Under the pieces are notes generated by a model. The model was given only the letters and a program-made list of their open reading frames with translations, was not told the DNA's origin and did not search any database. Shown here one piece after another: positions 22,110-29,352 of a stretch of 31,817 nucleotides of DNA. The DNA comes from a virus: positions 1 through 31,817 of IMG/VR virus record IMGVR_UViG_3300042879_001439. One strand, written 5' to 3'. The stretch's first letter is position 1. Each line of letters starts with the position of its first letter. The position numbers and the translations under genes are program-made.

Positions 22110-22390
22110 CGATTCCAACGCCTGACGAGATCGCTGCAATGCCGTGGCCTCAGCAGCAGCGAGTCCGTCGGACTGTCCGGCAGTTGCTCATCACGCTCAA
22201 TACCGAGCACCGGTGCTATCACGACTCCAAGCATGTCAGCGCAAAAACGCTTGCCGAGTTGAAGGAGTGGGCACGCGAAGTGCGCAAGGAGGCGAAGCGC
22301 ATCCAGCGTGCGAGTCGGGTCGTCTGCAAGTCGGACCCAGACCCCGACTGGCAGGAGCATCAGCGCATCCTGCTGGAGGCGATCTCGTGA
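22100..22390 (+). CDS. Small helical hypothetical protein
   Basis: 96-residue protein, helical and charged: PTPDEIAAMPWPQQQRVRRTV, then KTLAELKEWAREVRKEAKRIQRA. Not recognised. GTG at 22100 follows AGGAGG (22091-22096). It overlaps both neighbours. The basic helices could contact nucleic acid. No membrane segment or Cys cluster. Confidence 0.66.
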   Translation: MPLTIPTPDEIAAMPWPQQQRVRRTVRQLLITLNTEHRCYHDSKHVSAKTLAELKEWAREVRKEAKRIQRASRVVCKSDPDPDWQEHQRILLEAIS

Positions 22391-22743
22391 GCCTGCCGAC
22401 GCAACTGGAAGTCATCAAGCGCCTGTCTGAGTGCAGCCGACTGCTGGAGGTCGCGCAGCACGACCTGGCCGACCTGGACGAGGCAGCGGTGCGCGCGAAG
22501 CAGGCCTACGAGGTCGCCTGGGCTAGGGCCTACCTACGTGCCGAGGGCTCGATCGAGGCACGCAAGGCCGAGGCCGTCATCGTCACGGCCGGCGAGGCCC
22601 TGGAGGCCGAGTTGTGCGCCGCGAAGGTGCGTGCCTGCCGGGAGCGCATCCGGACCCTGGGCGCGCAGTTGGACGTGGGTCGCACGTTGTCGGCGGCGAT
22701 CCGCAGCCAGTTCCAGGCCGAGCCGGTCGGGCAGTGGACATGA
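22387..22743 (+). CDS. Conserved coiled-coil phage protein
   Basis: 118-residue, almost fully helical protein (LPTQLEVIKRLSECSRLLEV, then AVRAKQAYEVAWARAYL, then KVRACRERIRTLGAQLDVGR) ending AEPVGQWT. I recall relatives beside recombination and replication genes in many actinobacterial phages, including the VRACRERI and QLDVGR elements, but no established function. GTG at 22387 overlaps the previous stop. Confidence 0.75.
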   Translation: MSLPTQLEVIKRLSECSRLLEVAQHDLADLDEAAVRAKQAYEVAWARAYLRAEGSIEARKAEAVIVTAGEALEAELCAAKVRACRERIRTLGAQLDVGRTLSAAIRSQFQAEPVGQWT

Positions 22744-22949
22744 GGACCACGGCCATCATCCACGTCGTCAAGCATGAGTGCGCCTTGCGCGTCTGCGGTG
22801 GGGTCAGCGGAGCACGAGCGCACTCGTTCTACCGCGCCATCTGCAAGGACTGCGGAGCGATGCACGACGATCACATCCGCACCGTGCTGGAGGAGTACTG
22901 GGTACGCAGCCACCGGCAGGACTGTCCGAAGCGGCCAGGTGCGTCGTGA
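22740..22949 (+). CDS. Small Cys/His protein
   Basis: 69-residue protein with several possible zinc ligands: HECALRVC near the N-terminus, CKDCG in the middle and a terminal HRQDC. Not recognised. ATG at 22740 and stop overlap the neighbours (ATGA, GTGA). A small zinc-binding accessory protein is likely, and the following HNH gene makes a nucleic-acid role plausible. Confidence 0.62.
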   Translation: MRTTAIIHVVKHECALRVCGGVSGARAHSFYRAICKDCGAMHDDHIRTVLEEYWVRSHRQDCPKRPGAS

Positions 22950-23242
22950 GATTCCGCAGCAAGAAGCGCGAAGCCCTCTACCGGGAACGTCGTCCCCTGG
23001 TCGCACTCCTGCTGGAGGAGCACCCGATCTGCCAGCGCTGCGGCACGAATCCGAGCGTCGACGTCCACGAGATCGTCAGCCGCGCGCGTGGCGGGTCGAT
23101 TCTCGACCGATCCAACCTGGCCTGTCTGTGCAGGAGCTGCCATATCTGGCTGACGGATCACCCGGCGGCAGCCGAGCGCGAAGGCTTTAGCGCGCACTCG
23201 TGGGAGCGGGACAAGTACACGACCGATTGGGAGTCAAAGTGA
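22946..23242 (+). CDS. HNH endonuclease
   Basis: 98-residue nuclease with the HNH layout: CQRCG zinc pair (about 29-33), VHEIVSRARGG (first catalytic His), the Asn in DRSNLACLCRSCH, and the terminal zinc pair with His. It would nick or cut double-stranded DNA during recombination or packaging. GTG at 22946 overlaps the previous stop. A second HNH gene closes the genome at 31452-31751. Confidence 0.85.
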   Translation: MRFRSKKREALYRERRPLVALLLEEHPICQRCGTNPSVDVHEIVSRARGGSILDRSNLACLCRSCHIWLTDHPAAAEREGFSAHSWERDKYTTDWESK

Positions 23243-23694
23243 GTCTGCACTTGGTTCCCATCTCTGAGCAGGCACTCAAGGACTGCATCAGTCGATGGCA
23301 TCGTCACAACGGGACAACATTCTTTGGCACGATCCTGCGCGTCGGCGCTGCGAGCGATGACGGCGAACTGGTTGCCGTTGGTTGCGCAGGACGACCAGTG
23401 GCTCGGCACTATGCGGATGGTCAGACCTTAGAGGTCTGGCGGGTCGCTAGCGACGGGACAAGAAATGCGACCTCGCTCCTGTACGGCGCACTAGCCCGTG
23501 CCGCCTTTGCGCTCGGGTACACGCGGATCATCACCTACACGCAGGCCGACGAATCAGGATCAAGTCTGAAGGCAGCAGGGTGGAAAGTCATTGCGTCGCG
23601 ACCAGCAAGGAAAGGTTGGAGTACGCAAAGTCGACCTCGTGACGATGCCCGTTACATGACGAGCGAACGGACGCTCTGGGAGAACCTCGCATGA
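23239..23694 (+). CDS. XF1762-like / GNAT-type acetyltransferase-like protein
   Basis: 151-residue protein resembling the XF1762 family of phage proteins with an acetyltransferase-like fold: LVPISEQALKDCISRWHRHN, VGCAGRPVARHYADG, RVASDGTRNATSLLYGALARAAFALGY, then IITYTQADESGSSLKAAGW. Substrate unknown. Codon choice and base composition look slightly more AT-rich than the neighbours. GTG at 23239 overlaps the HNH stop. A DNA- or protein-modifying role in takeover is conceivable. Confidence 0.72.
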   Translation: MSLHLVPISEQALKDCISRWHRHNGTTFFGTILRVGAASDDGELVAVGCAGRPVARHYADGQTLEVWRVASDGTRNATSLLYGALARAAFALGYTRIITYTQADESGSSLKAAGWKVIASRPARKGWSTQSRPRDDARYMTSERTLWENLA

Positions 23695-23939
23695 TCGACC
23701 TCATCCAGTGGATCGCCATCGGCCTGCTCGGCGTCCTCGTCCTGCTGGCGCATCGCCTGCTCGGCAAGCACGAGCTAGTGATCCGCGAGATGGCCAAGAC
23801 CCTTGCGGGAGTGGCGACGATCAGCGCTGCCCTGGCGAACGTCGAGGTCGCTCGAGCCCTGCGCAGGCCGCTCGTCTACTGCGCGACTCACGGCGGCCAG
23901 GAGTCGACCGACGAAGGCAGGTGCGTCAAGTGCAGGTGA
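23691..23939 (+). CDS. Membrane-anchored protein with zinc-knuckle tail
   Basis: 82-residue protein: an N-terminal membrane segment (LIQWIAIGLLGVLVLLAHRLLG), a helix (EMAKTLAGVATISAALANVEVARAL) and a C-terminal CATHGG...CVKC likely to bind zinc. Not recognised. ATG at 23691 overlaps the previous stop, and the stop overlaps the next GTG. Confidence 0.64.
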   Translation: MIDLIQWIAIGLLGVLVLLAHRLLGKHELVIREMAKTLAGVATISAALANVEVARALRRPLVYCATHGGQESTDEGRCVKCR

Positions 23940-24094
23940 ACCAGCAGTGCGCTAACGGCCACGACCTCACGGTCGAGGACGCCTTCGTCTACTCGTCTAC
24001 CGGACTGCGGTCCTGCCGTCAGTGCCTGCAGGCGGTGCGGAAACGGCCCAAGTTCAAGAACGACCTCGGCTCAATCAACCGGTGGGCCGGATGA
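23936..24094 (+). CDS. Very small zinc-binding protein
   Basis: 52-residue protein with CANGHDLT and CRQC, the CxNGH...CxxC pattern I know from short phage zinc proteins related to the metal site of HNH domains. Basic C-terminus (VRKRPKFKNDLG). Start chosen at GTG 23936, which overlaps the preceding stop (GTGA); GTG 23930 is an alternative. Function unknown. Confidence 0.62.
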   Translation: MNQQCANGHDLTVEDAFVYSSTGLRSCRQCLQAVRKRPKFKNDLGSINRWAG

Positions 24095-24426
24095 GCCAGC
24101 ATCGCAAGCGCAGAGGGTACGAATCGCAGCGCATCGTCGCCGACTACCTCAAGGCCAACGGCTGGCCTTACGCCGAGCCTGCAGGAGCCGGACGGCCTGG
24201 CACGGACGTGACCGGAGTCGTCGGGGTCGACATCGAGGTGAAGGCCCGCCGGGACCTGGACCTGAACGCGATCACGCGGCAGATACAGGCCCGGCTGCGC
24301 GAGGACGTGATCGGCGTCGGCGTCATACGCCCAGATGGCTACGGCCCCGCAACGGTGGCCGGTTGGCCCGTCGTGATGACCCTGGAGCAAGCAGTGCGGC
24401 TACTCAAGGAGGCGGGATACCAGTGA
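24091..24426 (+). CDS. PD-(D/E)XK nuclease, Holliday-junction-resolvase-like
   Basis: 111-residue protein with the restriction-type nuclease core: RRGYESQRIVADYLKANGW at the N-terminus, then GRPGTDVTGVVGVDIEVKAR containing D...EVK (Asp40, Glu53, Lys55 approximately). The size and order recall archaeal Hjc-type resolvases and phage single-domain resolvases. It would cut branched DNA made by ERF recombination and replication before packaging. ATG at 24091 overlaps the previous stop. Confidence 0.75.
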   Translation: MSQHRKRRGYESQRIVADYLKANGWPYAEPAGAGRPGTDVTGVVGVDIEVKARRDLDLNAITRQIQARLREDVIGVGVIRPDGYGPATVAGWPVVMTLEQAVRLLKEAGYQ

Positions 24427-24860
24427 ATCCGAACGTCGCGAAGTGCGGGACAACCAGCGGATACGACCGGCATCGACGGCTCGGGGAGACGACGTGCGAG
24501 GCGTGCAGGGAGGCGCAGCGGCTGGACCGGCAGCGGCGGGCGCGCAATCCGTTCAAGCCGCCGCCGGAGCCGCCGCCGAGGAAGCGGGAGGCCGAGTTCG
24601 ACTTCGCGCAACTGCCGTGGATGAGCCAGGCGGCGTGCCGCGACGTCGAGCCGGACATGTTCTTCGCCGAGGACCCGCGCGCGCAGAAGCAGGCCATCGG
24701 CGTGTGCAAGCAGTGCCCGGTCCTGGCCGAGTGCCTGGACTACGCGATCACGAGCAACAGCGAAGGGATCTGGGGCGGCCTCCTGCCGTCGCAGCTCGAT
24801 CAGGTCAAGAGAAGGAGGCGCAGGGAATGGCAGTACCAATCAGCATTGCGGGCAATCTGA
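24423..24860 (+). CDS. whiB: WhiB-family Fe-S regulator with N-terminal zinc module
   Basis: 145-residue protein. The C-terminal half is a WhiB domain: Cys72, Cys95, Cys98 and Cys104 (CX22CX2CX5C) would hold a 4Fe-4S cluster, with the GIWGG turn at 115-119 and a basic tail (KRRRRREW) for DNA contact. The N-terminus carries a short CGTTSGYDRHRRLGETTCEAC module. WhiB proteins are confined to actinobacteria and their phages and act by binding the principal sigma factor. Expected role: retuning host or phage transcription. GTG at 24423 overlaps the previous stop; the 3' end overlaps SSB by 34 nt. Confidence 0.9.
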   Translation: MNPNVAKCGTTSGYDRHRRLGETTCEACREAQRLDRQRRARNPFKPPPEPPPRKREAEFDFAQLPWMSQAACRDVEPDMFFAEDPRAQKQAIGVCKQCPVLAECLDYAITSNSEGIWGGLLPSQLDQVKRRRRREWQYQSALRAI

Positions 24861-25234
24861 CGCGCAAGGGCGTCGAGTTGAGTTTCACCAGCGGCGGGGT
24901 CGCCCGCGCGACGTTCACCGTCGCTGTGACCAAGCGAGTGAAGGAAGGCGACGTGTGGAAGGACGGCCCGCCGTCGTACTTCCATTGCACGGCCTGGCGG
25001 CAGATCGCCGAGAACCTGGCCGAGTCGGTCACTGAGGGTCAGCGGGTCGTGGTGATCGGGACGATGGCGCAGCGGGAGTACGAGACCAAGGAAGGCGAGA
25101 AGCGATCCGTCTGGGACGTGACGGTCGATGAGGTCGGCCCCAGCCTGCGGTTCGCCCAGGCGTCGATGCGGAAGGTTGAACGGACGCAACAGGCACCCGA
25201 GGCAGACCTGTGGGCTGCGGATGCGCCGTTCTAG
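24827..25234 (+). CDS. ssb: Single-stranded DNA-binding protein
   Basis: 135-residue OB-fold SSB: IAGNLTRKGVELSFTSGGVARATFTVAVT, then YFHCTAWRQIAENLAESVTEGQRVVVIGTMAQREYETKEGEKR, and WDVTVDEVGPSLRFA. The C-terminus is acidic and ends ADAPF, matching the partner-docking tip of bacterial SSBs (DDDIPF-like). ATG at 24827 has GAAGGAGG upstream and lies inside the WhiB 3' end. Placed before the initiator and helicase genes. Confidence 0.92.
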   Translation: MAVPISIAGNLTRKGVELSFTSGGVARATFTVAVTKRVKEGDVWKDGPPSYFHCTAWRQIAENLAESVTEGQRVVVIGTMAQREYETKEGEKRSVWDVTVDEVGPSLRFAQASMRKVERTQQAPEADLWAADAPF

Positions 25235-25302
25235 GCCCTGGTGCATGTCAGTGGGCTATGGGATGATTTGCATGCCTAGCAGGTCCACTGCGAACCAAGA
25301 AA

Positions 25303-25332
25303 GTCCCGGCGCCGCCATCAACGGCCCGGGAC
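25303..25332 (+). other. Hairpin in the gap after SSB
   Basis: GTCCCGG (25303-25309) pairs perfectly with CCGGGAC (25326-25332), extended by GCCG/CGGC inside. It lies in the only real gap of the early operon (25235-25357, 123 bp). No U-run follows. It may attenuate transcription between recombination and replication genes; I see no convincing promoter here. Confidence 0.45.
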
Positions 25333-25357
25333 GCGACCGGTCGTAGAAGGGACCGAT

Positions 25358-25480
25358 ATGACGATGTTAGTTGAGTGCGCGCCCGAGGACATCGACCAGG
25401 GCGCTCGCCTGAAGAAAATCTGCATGGATGACTGCCTTGACGTGTGGCTGGCGATCAAGGCCGCAGGGCGGCAGCCATGA
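25358..25480 (+). CDS. Very small acidic protein before the initiator
   Basis: 40-residue protein (MTMLVECAPEDIDQGARLKK...), ATG at 25358 with AGAAGGGA upstream, stop overlapping the initiator start (ATGA). Two Cys residues (CMDDC) lie mid-protein. Not recognised. Good ribosome site and coupling to the initiator make a true gene likely. Confidence 0.55.
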   Translation: MTMLVECAPEDIDQGARLKKICMDDCLDVWLAIKAAGRQP

Positions 25481-26229
25481 CATGGTTCAAGGTTGATGAC
25501 AACCTGTGGTCTCACCCGAAGACGATCGGCCTGAGCCATCGAGCGATGGCCCTGTGGGTCAGGGCAGGCGCTTACGCGGCGTGCCATCTGACGGATGGAG
25601 TAGTCAGCCGTCAGGCCCTCGGCATCCTGCAGGGCACCGCCGAGGACGCATCCGAGCTAGTTCACGCTGGCCTATGGCTTGACCATGTCGAGGGCTACCT
25701 CTTCCATGACTGGCACGACTACCAGCCCACCCGCAGCAAGGTGCAGGCCGAACGCGCCAAGACGAAGGAGCGGGTGACCGCATGGCGCGAACGCGCAAAA
25801 AGTCAGGAAATCGAAGAAGGGCCAGACCCGTCCCGTCCCGTCCCGTCCCGACCAGTGTTACACGTTACTAACGCCGTTACGAACGCCGTTAGTAACGCCG
25901 TTACAAAGAATGCCGACCCCGATCCCTTCGATGCGTTCTGGTCTGTATATCCAAGAAAGATCAGCAAGGCTGCTGCACGGAAGTCTTGGTCAATAGCAAT
26001 TAGAGATACCGACCCGGCAGAAATTATCTCCGCAGCATCGAAGTACGCGCAGGTGCCGGGTCGATCACTGGAGTTCACCGCTCACCCGACGACATGGCTG
26101 AATCAGCGCCGATGGGAGGACGAGTACCCCGAGCCGGTGCATGTTCCCGAGGGCTGGCTGCTGCGACCCGACGGCATCATGGTCGACGGTGCCGGCCGCC
26201 TGTGGGACAAGGACGGGTGCGCGCTATGA
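25477..26229 (+). CDS. Replication initiator-like protein (O/DnaT-type)
   Basis: 250-residue protein. The N-terminal part (WFKVDDNLWSHPKTIGLSHRAMALWVRAGAYA, then HAGLWL and FHDWHDYQP) matches the winged-helix start of phage replisome organisers. A charged helix and a linker (residues about 115-145) follow, and the C-terminal part (DPFDAFWSVYPRKISKAAARKSW) is a DnaT/replisome-organiser C-domain. It would bind the origin and hand over the helicase encoded next. Its linker is encoded by a 5-bp tandem repeat and by iterons, and the following DNA is AT-rich, so the gene probably contains the origin. ATG at 25477 overlaps the previous stop. Confidence 0.85.
   Translation: MTWFKVDDNLWSHPKTIGLSHRAMALWVRAGAYAACHLTDGVVSRQALGILQGTAEDASELVHAGLWLDHVEGYLFHDWHDYQPTRSKVQAERAKTKERVTAWRERAKSQEIEEGPDPSRPVPSRPVLHVTNAVTNAVSNAVTKNADPDPFDAFWSVYPRKISKAAARKSWSIAIRDTDPAEIISAASKYAQVPGRSLEFTAHPTTWLNQRRWEDEYPEPVHVPEGWLLRPDGIMVDGAGRLWDKDGCAL
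25827..25851. repeat. Pentanucleotide tandem repeat CCCGT within the initiator
   Basis: Four CCCGT units plus a CCCGA unit in direct tandem, encoding SRPVPSRPV. As the unit is not a multiple of three, gain or loss of one copy would shift the initiator frame. Copy change is a possibility, not observed. Confidence 0.75.
25857..25904. repeat. Iterons, likely origin of replication inside the initiator gene
   Basis: Three consecutive 12-bp units: TAACGCCGTTAC (25869-25880), GAACGCCGTTAG (25881-25892) and TAACGCCGTTAC (25893-25904), with a degenerate fourth, GTTACACGTTAC, at 25857-25868. Each core TAACGCCGTTA is an odd-centred palindrome. The DNA just after is AT-rich for this genome (31/60 GC at 25921-25980 and 28/60 at 25981-26040, against 42/60 at 26281-26340). 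Confidence 0.72.
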
Positions 26230-27485
26230 GCGCCGACATCCTCGCTGAGGTCGAAGCCGAGGCGCTCGGCTGCGTCCTGGCGAACCCGGCACTCGCCGCC
26301 TCGCTCTTCGACCAGGTGCGCCCGGAGCAGTTCACGTCCTGGCGCATGACCCTGGCGCAGGGCATCGACGCCATGATCGGCAAGGGCATGGACGTGTCCC
26401 CGACGACGGTCGCCGAGTACCTCCGTGTCAACGGCCTCGGCAGCAAGTGCGGCGCGACCCAGGTCTTCGACGCCTACCAGGCCGGGGCCGGTGTCCTCGA
26501 CCCGCTATCGCGGTTCAGCCTGCTGGCACGCCGCTACCTGCAGCGGGACCTGGAGACGTTCGGCGCACGGCTTCAGCACATGGCGCAGACGACCGACCCG
26601 TCTGTTGCGCTGGAGTACGCCAGGGCCGAGTCAGACCGGCTCGCGAGGCTCGACCAGGGCAACACCGCCGCCTCGGCGACGACGATGGCTGACTTCATGC
26701 GCCTGGACTTCCCCGACGCCGAGTGGTGCATCCCCAACCTGCTGCCAGCCGCCACGTCCCTGATGGTCACCGCGACCGAGGGCATGGGCAAGTCCGTCTT
26801 CCTCCGGCAACTCGCGCTGTCTGCAGCGCTCGGCATCGACCCCTTCGACCCCTACGACCGCAGCCTGGACTACGCCCCGCAGCGGGCCTTGATCGTCGAC
26901 TGCGAGTACACCGGCAGGCAGGTGCAGCGGCAGCTCGCGTCCGTGTCCGGCTATGCCAGCCGATTCGTGGACGTGTCAGGCGCAACCGGCTCGCGGGTCT
27001 ACGTCCACAGCAGCCAGCACGGCATGGACCTCACCGACCACGCCGACCAGGCGTACCTGCGTGGCCTCATCCGCGCGCACCGACCGACCCTGCTGGTGAT
27101 CGGGCCGCTGTACCGCTGCACGTCCAAGGGCTACATGGACGAGGACGCCACCCGGCTATGGCAGCAGCCACTGGAGCAGGTCATGGCCGACGGGGTCGCC
27201 GTCGTCATCGAGCACCACATCGGCAACGAGGGGCCGGACGGCAGGCGCTCCCTGCGTCCCATCGGGTCGAGCGCCATGCGCCGCTGGGCCGCTCAGGGCA
27301 TCGGGTTCCGGCAGGTCAAGTGCACCCACGAGGCCGACGACTGCCGCTCCTGCGGGCGCTCCGCTCGGGTCGAGCGCTGGCGCGGGGGCCGCGACGAGAC
27401 GCACTGGCCGACGCGCATCAAGTCGCCGTCCAAGGGCGGCTACTGGTGGGAGCGGGACCTCATCAAGGAAGGGCTCGCCGCATGA
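26226..27485 (+). CDS. DnaB/RepA-like replicative helicase
   Basis: 419-residue P-loop ATPase. Residues 5-75 look like a DnaB N-terminal domain (ILAEVEAEALGCVLANPALA, then MDVSPTTVAEYLRVNGL). A linker follows, then a RecA/KaiC-like motor with Walker A ATEGMGKS (183-190), a Walker B-like strand in PTLLVIGPLY (about 284-293) and a sensor region VVIEHHIG. Near the C-terminus is an unusual Cys cluster (CTHEADDCRSCG). Shorter and more RepA/AAA-25-like than canonical DnaB. Expected to unwind DNA at the origin after loading by the preceding gene product. ATG at 26226 overlaps the initiator stop. Confidence 0.88.
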   Translation: MSADILAEVEAEALGCVLANPALAASLFDQVRPEQFTSWRMTLAQGIDAMIGKGMDVSPTTVAEYLRVNGLGSKCGATQVFDAYQAGAGVLDPLSRFSLLARRYLQRDLETFGARLQHMAQTTDPSVALEYARAESDRLARLDQGNTAASATTMADFMRLDFPDAEWCIPNLLPAATSLMVTATEGMGKSVFLRQLALSAALGIDPFDPYDRSLDYAPQRALIVDCEYTGRQVQRQLASVSGYASRFVDVSGATGSRVYVHSSQHGMDLTDHADQAYLRGLIRAHRPTLLVIGPLYRCTSKGYMDEDATRLWQQPLEQVMADGVAVVIEHHIGNEGPDGRRSLRPIGSSAMRRWAAQGIGFRQVKCTHEADDCRSCGRSARVERWRGGRDETHWPTRIKSPSKGGYWWERDLIKEGLAA

Positions 27486-28102
27486 GCACCTGTCCTCTCG
27501 TCCACGCCGAGCCAGCCGAGTCCACCGTGGGACGGCTCTGCCGCTGGCACGCGACCCGGGCCAGGAAGGCCGTCGAGTCGATCCCGCAGGCGTACTACGC
27601 ACTCGCCGCCAGGCTGCAGCCGACCGGCCAGGGACTCGGCAGCATCCCGACCCACACGATGGACCCAGGGCTCAACCTCGACCATCGCGTCGTCGCGTGC
27701 CGCTCGGACATGCGCAACACCACCAGCACCTGGGCCAGGGTCGTCATCGAGGAGCGGCAGGTCCACGCGCCGCAGGACACCATCGGCCACGTCTGCGCGT
27801 TCCTGTCGGCGCACCTGGACTGGTCCCTCCGGCAGCCGTGGGGACACCAGCACGCACTGGACCTGATCGGCGTGTGGGAGACGAGCAGGAGCCTGCTCGA
27901 CCCGAACCCGGTGCGGCGGTTCGCCGTCGGCCCGTGTCCCGAGTGCGCCGGGACGCTGATCGCGCACATCCGGCCAGCAGACAGCCTGCTGCCGCACGAG
28001 GTCGTCTGCGATCAGTCGCCGGTCGAGGACGGCTATCCGACGCACGCATGGACCGCAGACAAGTGGCTGACACTCGGCCGCAAGATCAGGAGCCCCAAGT
28101 GA
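27482..28102 (+). CDS. Conserved hypothetical phage protein with zinc pair
   Basis: 206-residue protein with Cys-rich N-terminus (STCPLVH...LCRWH), central helices (TIGHVCAFLSAHLDWSLRQPW) and a C-terminal CPECAGTLIAHIRPAD...VVC zinc-ribbon-like part ending in a helix-rich WTADKWLTLGRK. I recall similar proteins near helicase genes in actinobacterial phages but know no function. ATG at 27482 overlaps the helicase stop. Could bind DNA or RNA. Confidence 0.7.
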   Translation: MSTCPLVHAEPAESTVGRLCRWHATRARKAVESIPQAYYALAARLQPTGQGLGSIPTHTMDPGLNLDHRVVACRSDMRNTTSTWARVVIEERQVHAPQDTIGHVCAFLSAHLDWSLRQPWGHQHALDLIGVWETSRSLLDPNPVRRFAVGPCPECAGTLIAHIRPADSLLPHEVVCDQSPVEDGYPTHAWTADKWLTLGRKIRSPK

Positions 28103-28743
28103 TCCCAGCCATGATCGTCCCCGTACTCGCCAGGCACGAGCTCCTCGATCGGCTCGTGCAGTCCATCGACCACCCCGTCGACCACCTCGTCGTCATCGAC
28201 AACGGCCAGGTCATGGACCGCGCGCCATTCAGCGAGCACGTCCATCGCTCAAGCCTGATCTCGATGCCGGCCAACCTGGGCGTCGCCGGATCGTGGAATC
28301 TCGGCATGAAGGCCACGCCGTTCGCTCCCTGGTGGCTCATCGTCAACTTCGACGCCTCGTTCCCGCCGGGAGCGCTGGCCAGGCTGGCCGAGGAGGCTCG
28401 CCTCGACGCCGTGGTCCTGTCAGCCGCCAGGCCGCCGTGGTCATGCTTCACCATCGGCGAGGACGTGATCCGCAAGGTCGGACTCTTCGACGAGCGCTTC
28501 CACCCGGCGTACTTCGAGGACGACGACTACGCCTGGCGGTGCCACCATCATCAGGTCGACGTGCATCACGGCGACGTCCACGTCGAGCACGAGAACTCCA
28601 GCACCCTGACGGCAGGCGAGTACCGCAAGCGGAACGACGCCTCCTTCTCCACGAACGCCGTCACGCACGTGTTCAAGCGGCAGCGGGGCGACTACTCGGC
28701 TGGCTGGGACCTAGACAAGAGGCGGCTGAACACATGGGACTAG
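28099..28743 (+). CDS. GT-A glycosyltransferase (family 2-like)
   Basis: 214-residue predicted glycosyltransferase with GT-A features: MIVPVLARHELLDRLVQSI, DHLVVIDNG, the NLGVAGSWNLGM motif (about 59-70), WWLIVNFDASF holding an acidic cluster, and FHPAYFEDDDYAWR (about 134-147) typical of the catalytic base loop in family 2. No membrane segment. First of three successive genes (transferase, DUF115-like, methyltransferase) that look like a glycan-building unit. GTG at 28099 overlaps the previous stop. Confidence 0.87.
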   Translation: MIPAMIVPVLARHELLDRLVQSIDHPVDHLVVIDNGQVMDRAPFSEHVHRSSLISMPANLGVAGSWNLGMKATPFAPWWLIVNFDASFPPGALARLAEEARLDAVVLSAARPPWSCFTIGEDVIRKVGLFDERFHPAYFEDDDYAWRCHHHQVDVHHGDVHVEHENSSTLTAGEYRKRNDASFSTNAVTHVFKRQRGDYSAGWDLDKRRLNTWD

Positions 28744-29351
28744 ACATCTACGTCCTCGGCAGCGGCCCGAGCCTGCAGCACATCCCGCTCGACTTCTGGC
28801 AAGGCAAGGTCATCGTCTCCACGAATCACGGCTGCACGCTGCGCGGCATCAAGCCGGACTACCTCGTCACCAAGTACCACCATCACGCTCGCGAGTACGC
28901 CGAGCGCTTCCCGGCCAGCCGAATCGTCGTCACCCGGCACGACCGAGGCGATGTCAACCAGCCGCAGATCGAGCCGGGGCCGTGGATCGTGCTCGACCAC
29001 GAGCAGAACCTCTGTGAGCGCTGGGACGGCCAATGGCCCGAGGCCGGCAAGTTCCTCGTGACCTTCTCCACCATCACGACCGCCATGCACTGGGCGATGC
29101 ACTTGGGCGCGCGAAACGTGATCCTCGCCGGGCACGACTGCGGCTGGATCGGCGGATCAGGCAGGGTCGACGGCTACCGCCGCGACTCCGAAGGCCACGG
29201 CAGGGACGACGACTCGCACCTCTGGTCCACGTTCAGCGCGCAGACCGCCCTCGTCAAGCAGCAGCTCTGGGAGCGCTTCGGCGTGACCGTGACCAGCGTG
29301 AATCCGTTCATCAACCTGGCCCTCGAAGGCCACGAGTACCGGAAGGCATGA
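28734..29351 (+). CDS. DUF115/sialyltransferase-like glycan transferase
   Basis: 205-residue protein with the Rossmann-like start IYVLGSGPSLQHIPL, STNHGCTLRGIKPDYLVTKYH, then LVTFSTITTAMHWAMHLGARNVILAGHDCGWI. This order is typical of DUF115/MptE-like and bacterial sialyltransferase-like enzymes acting on sugars or lipid-linked groups. It overlaps the glycosyltransferase by 10 nt and is followed by a methyltransferase. Likely a second step in glycan synthesis; the substrate is not readable from the sequence. Confidence 0.78.
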   Translation: MGLDIYVLGSGPSLQHIPLDFWQGKVIVSTNHGCTLRGIKPDYLVTKYHHHAREYAERFPASRIVVTRHDRGDVNQPQIEPGPWIVLDHEQNLCERWDGQWPEAGKFLVTFSTITTAMHWAMHLGARNVILAGHDCGWIGGSGRVDGYRRDSEGHGRDDDSHLWSTFSAQTALVKQQLWERFGVTVTSVNPFINLALEGHEYRKA

Positions 29352-29352
29352 A

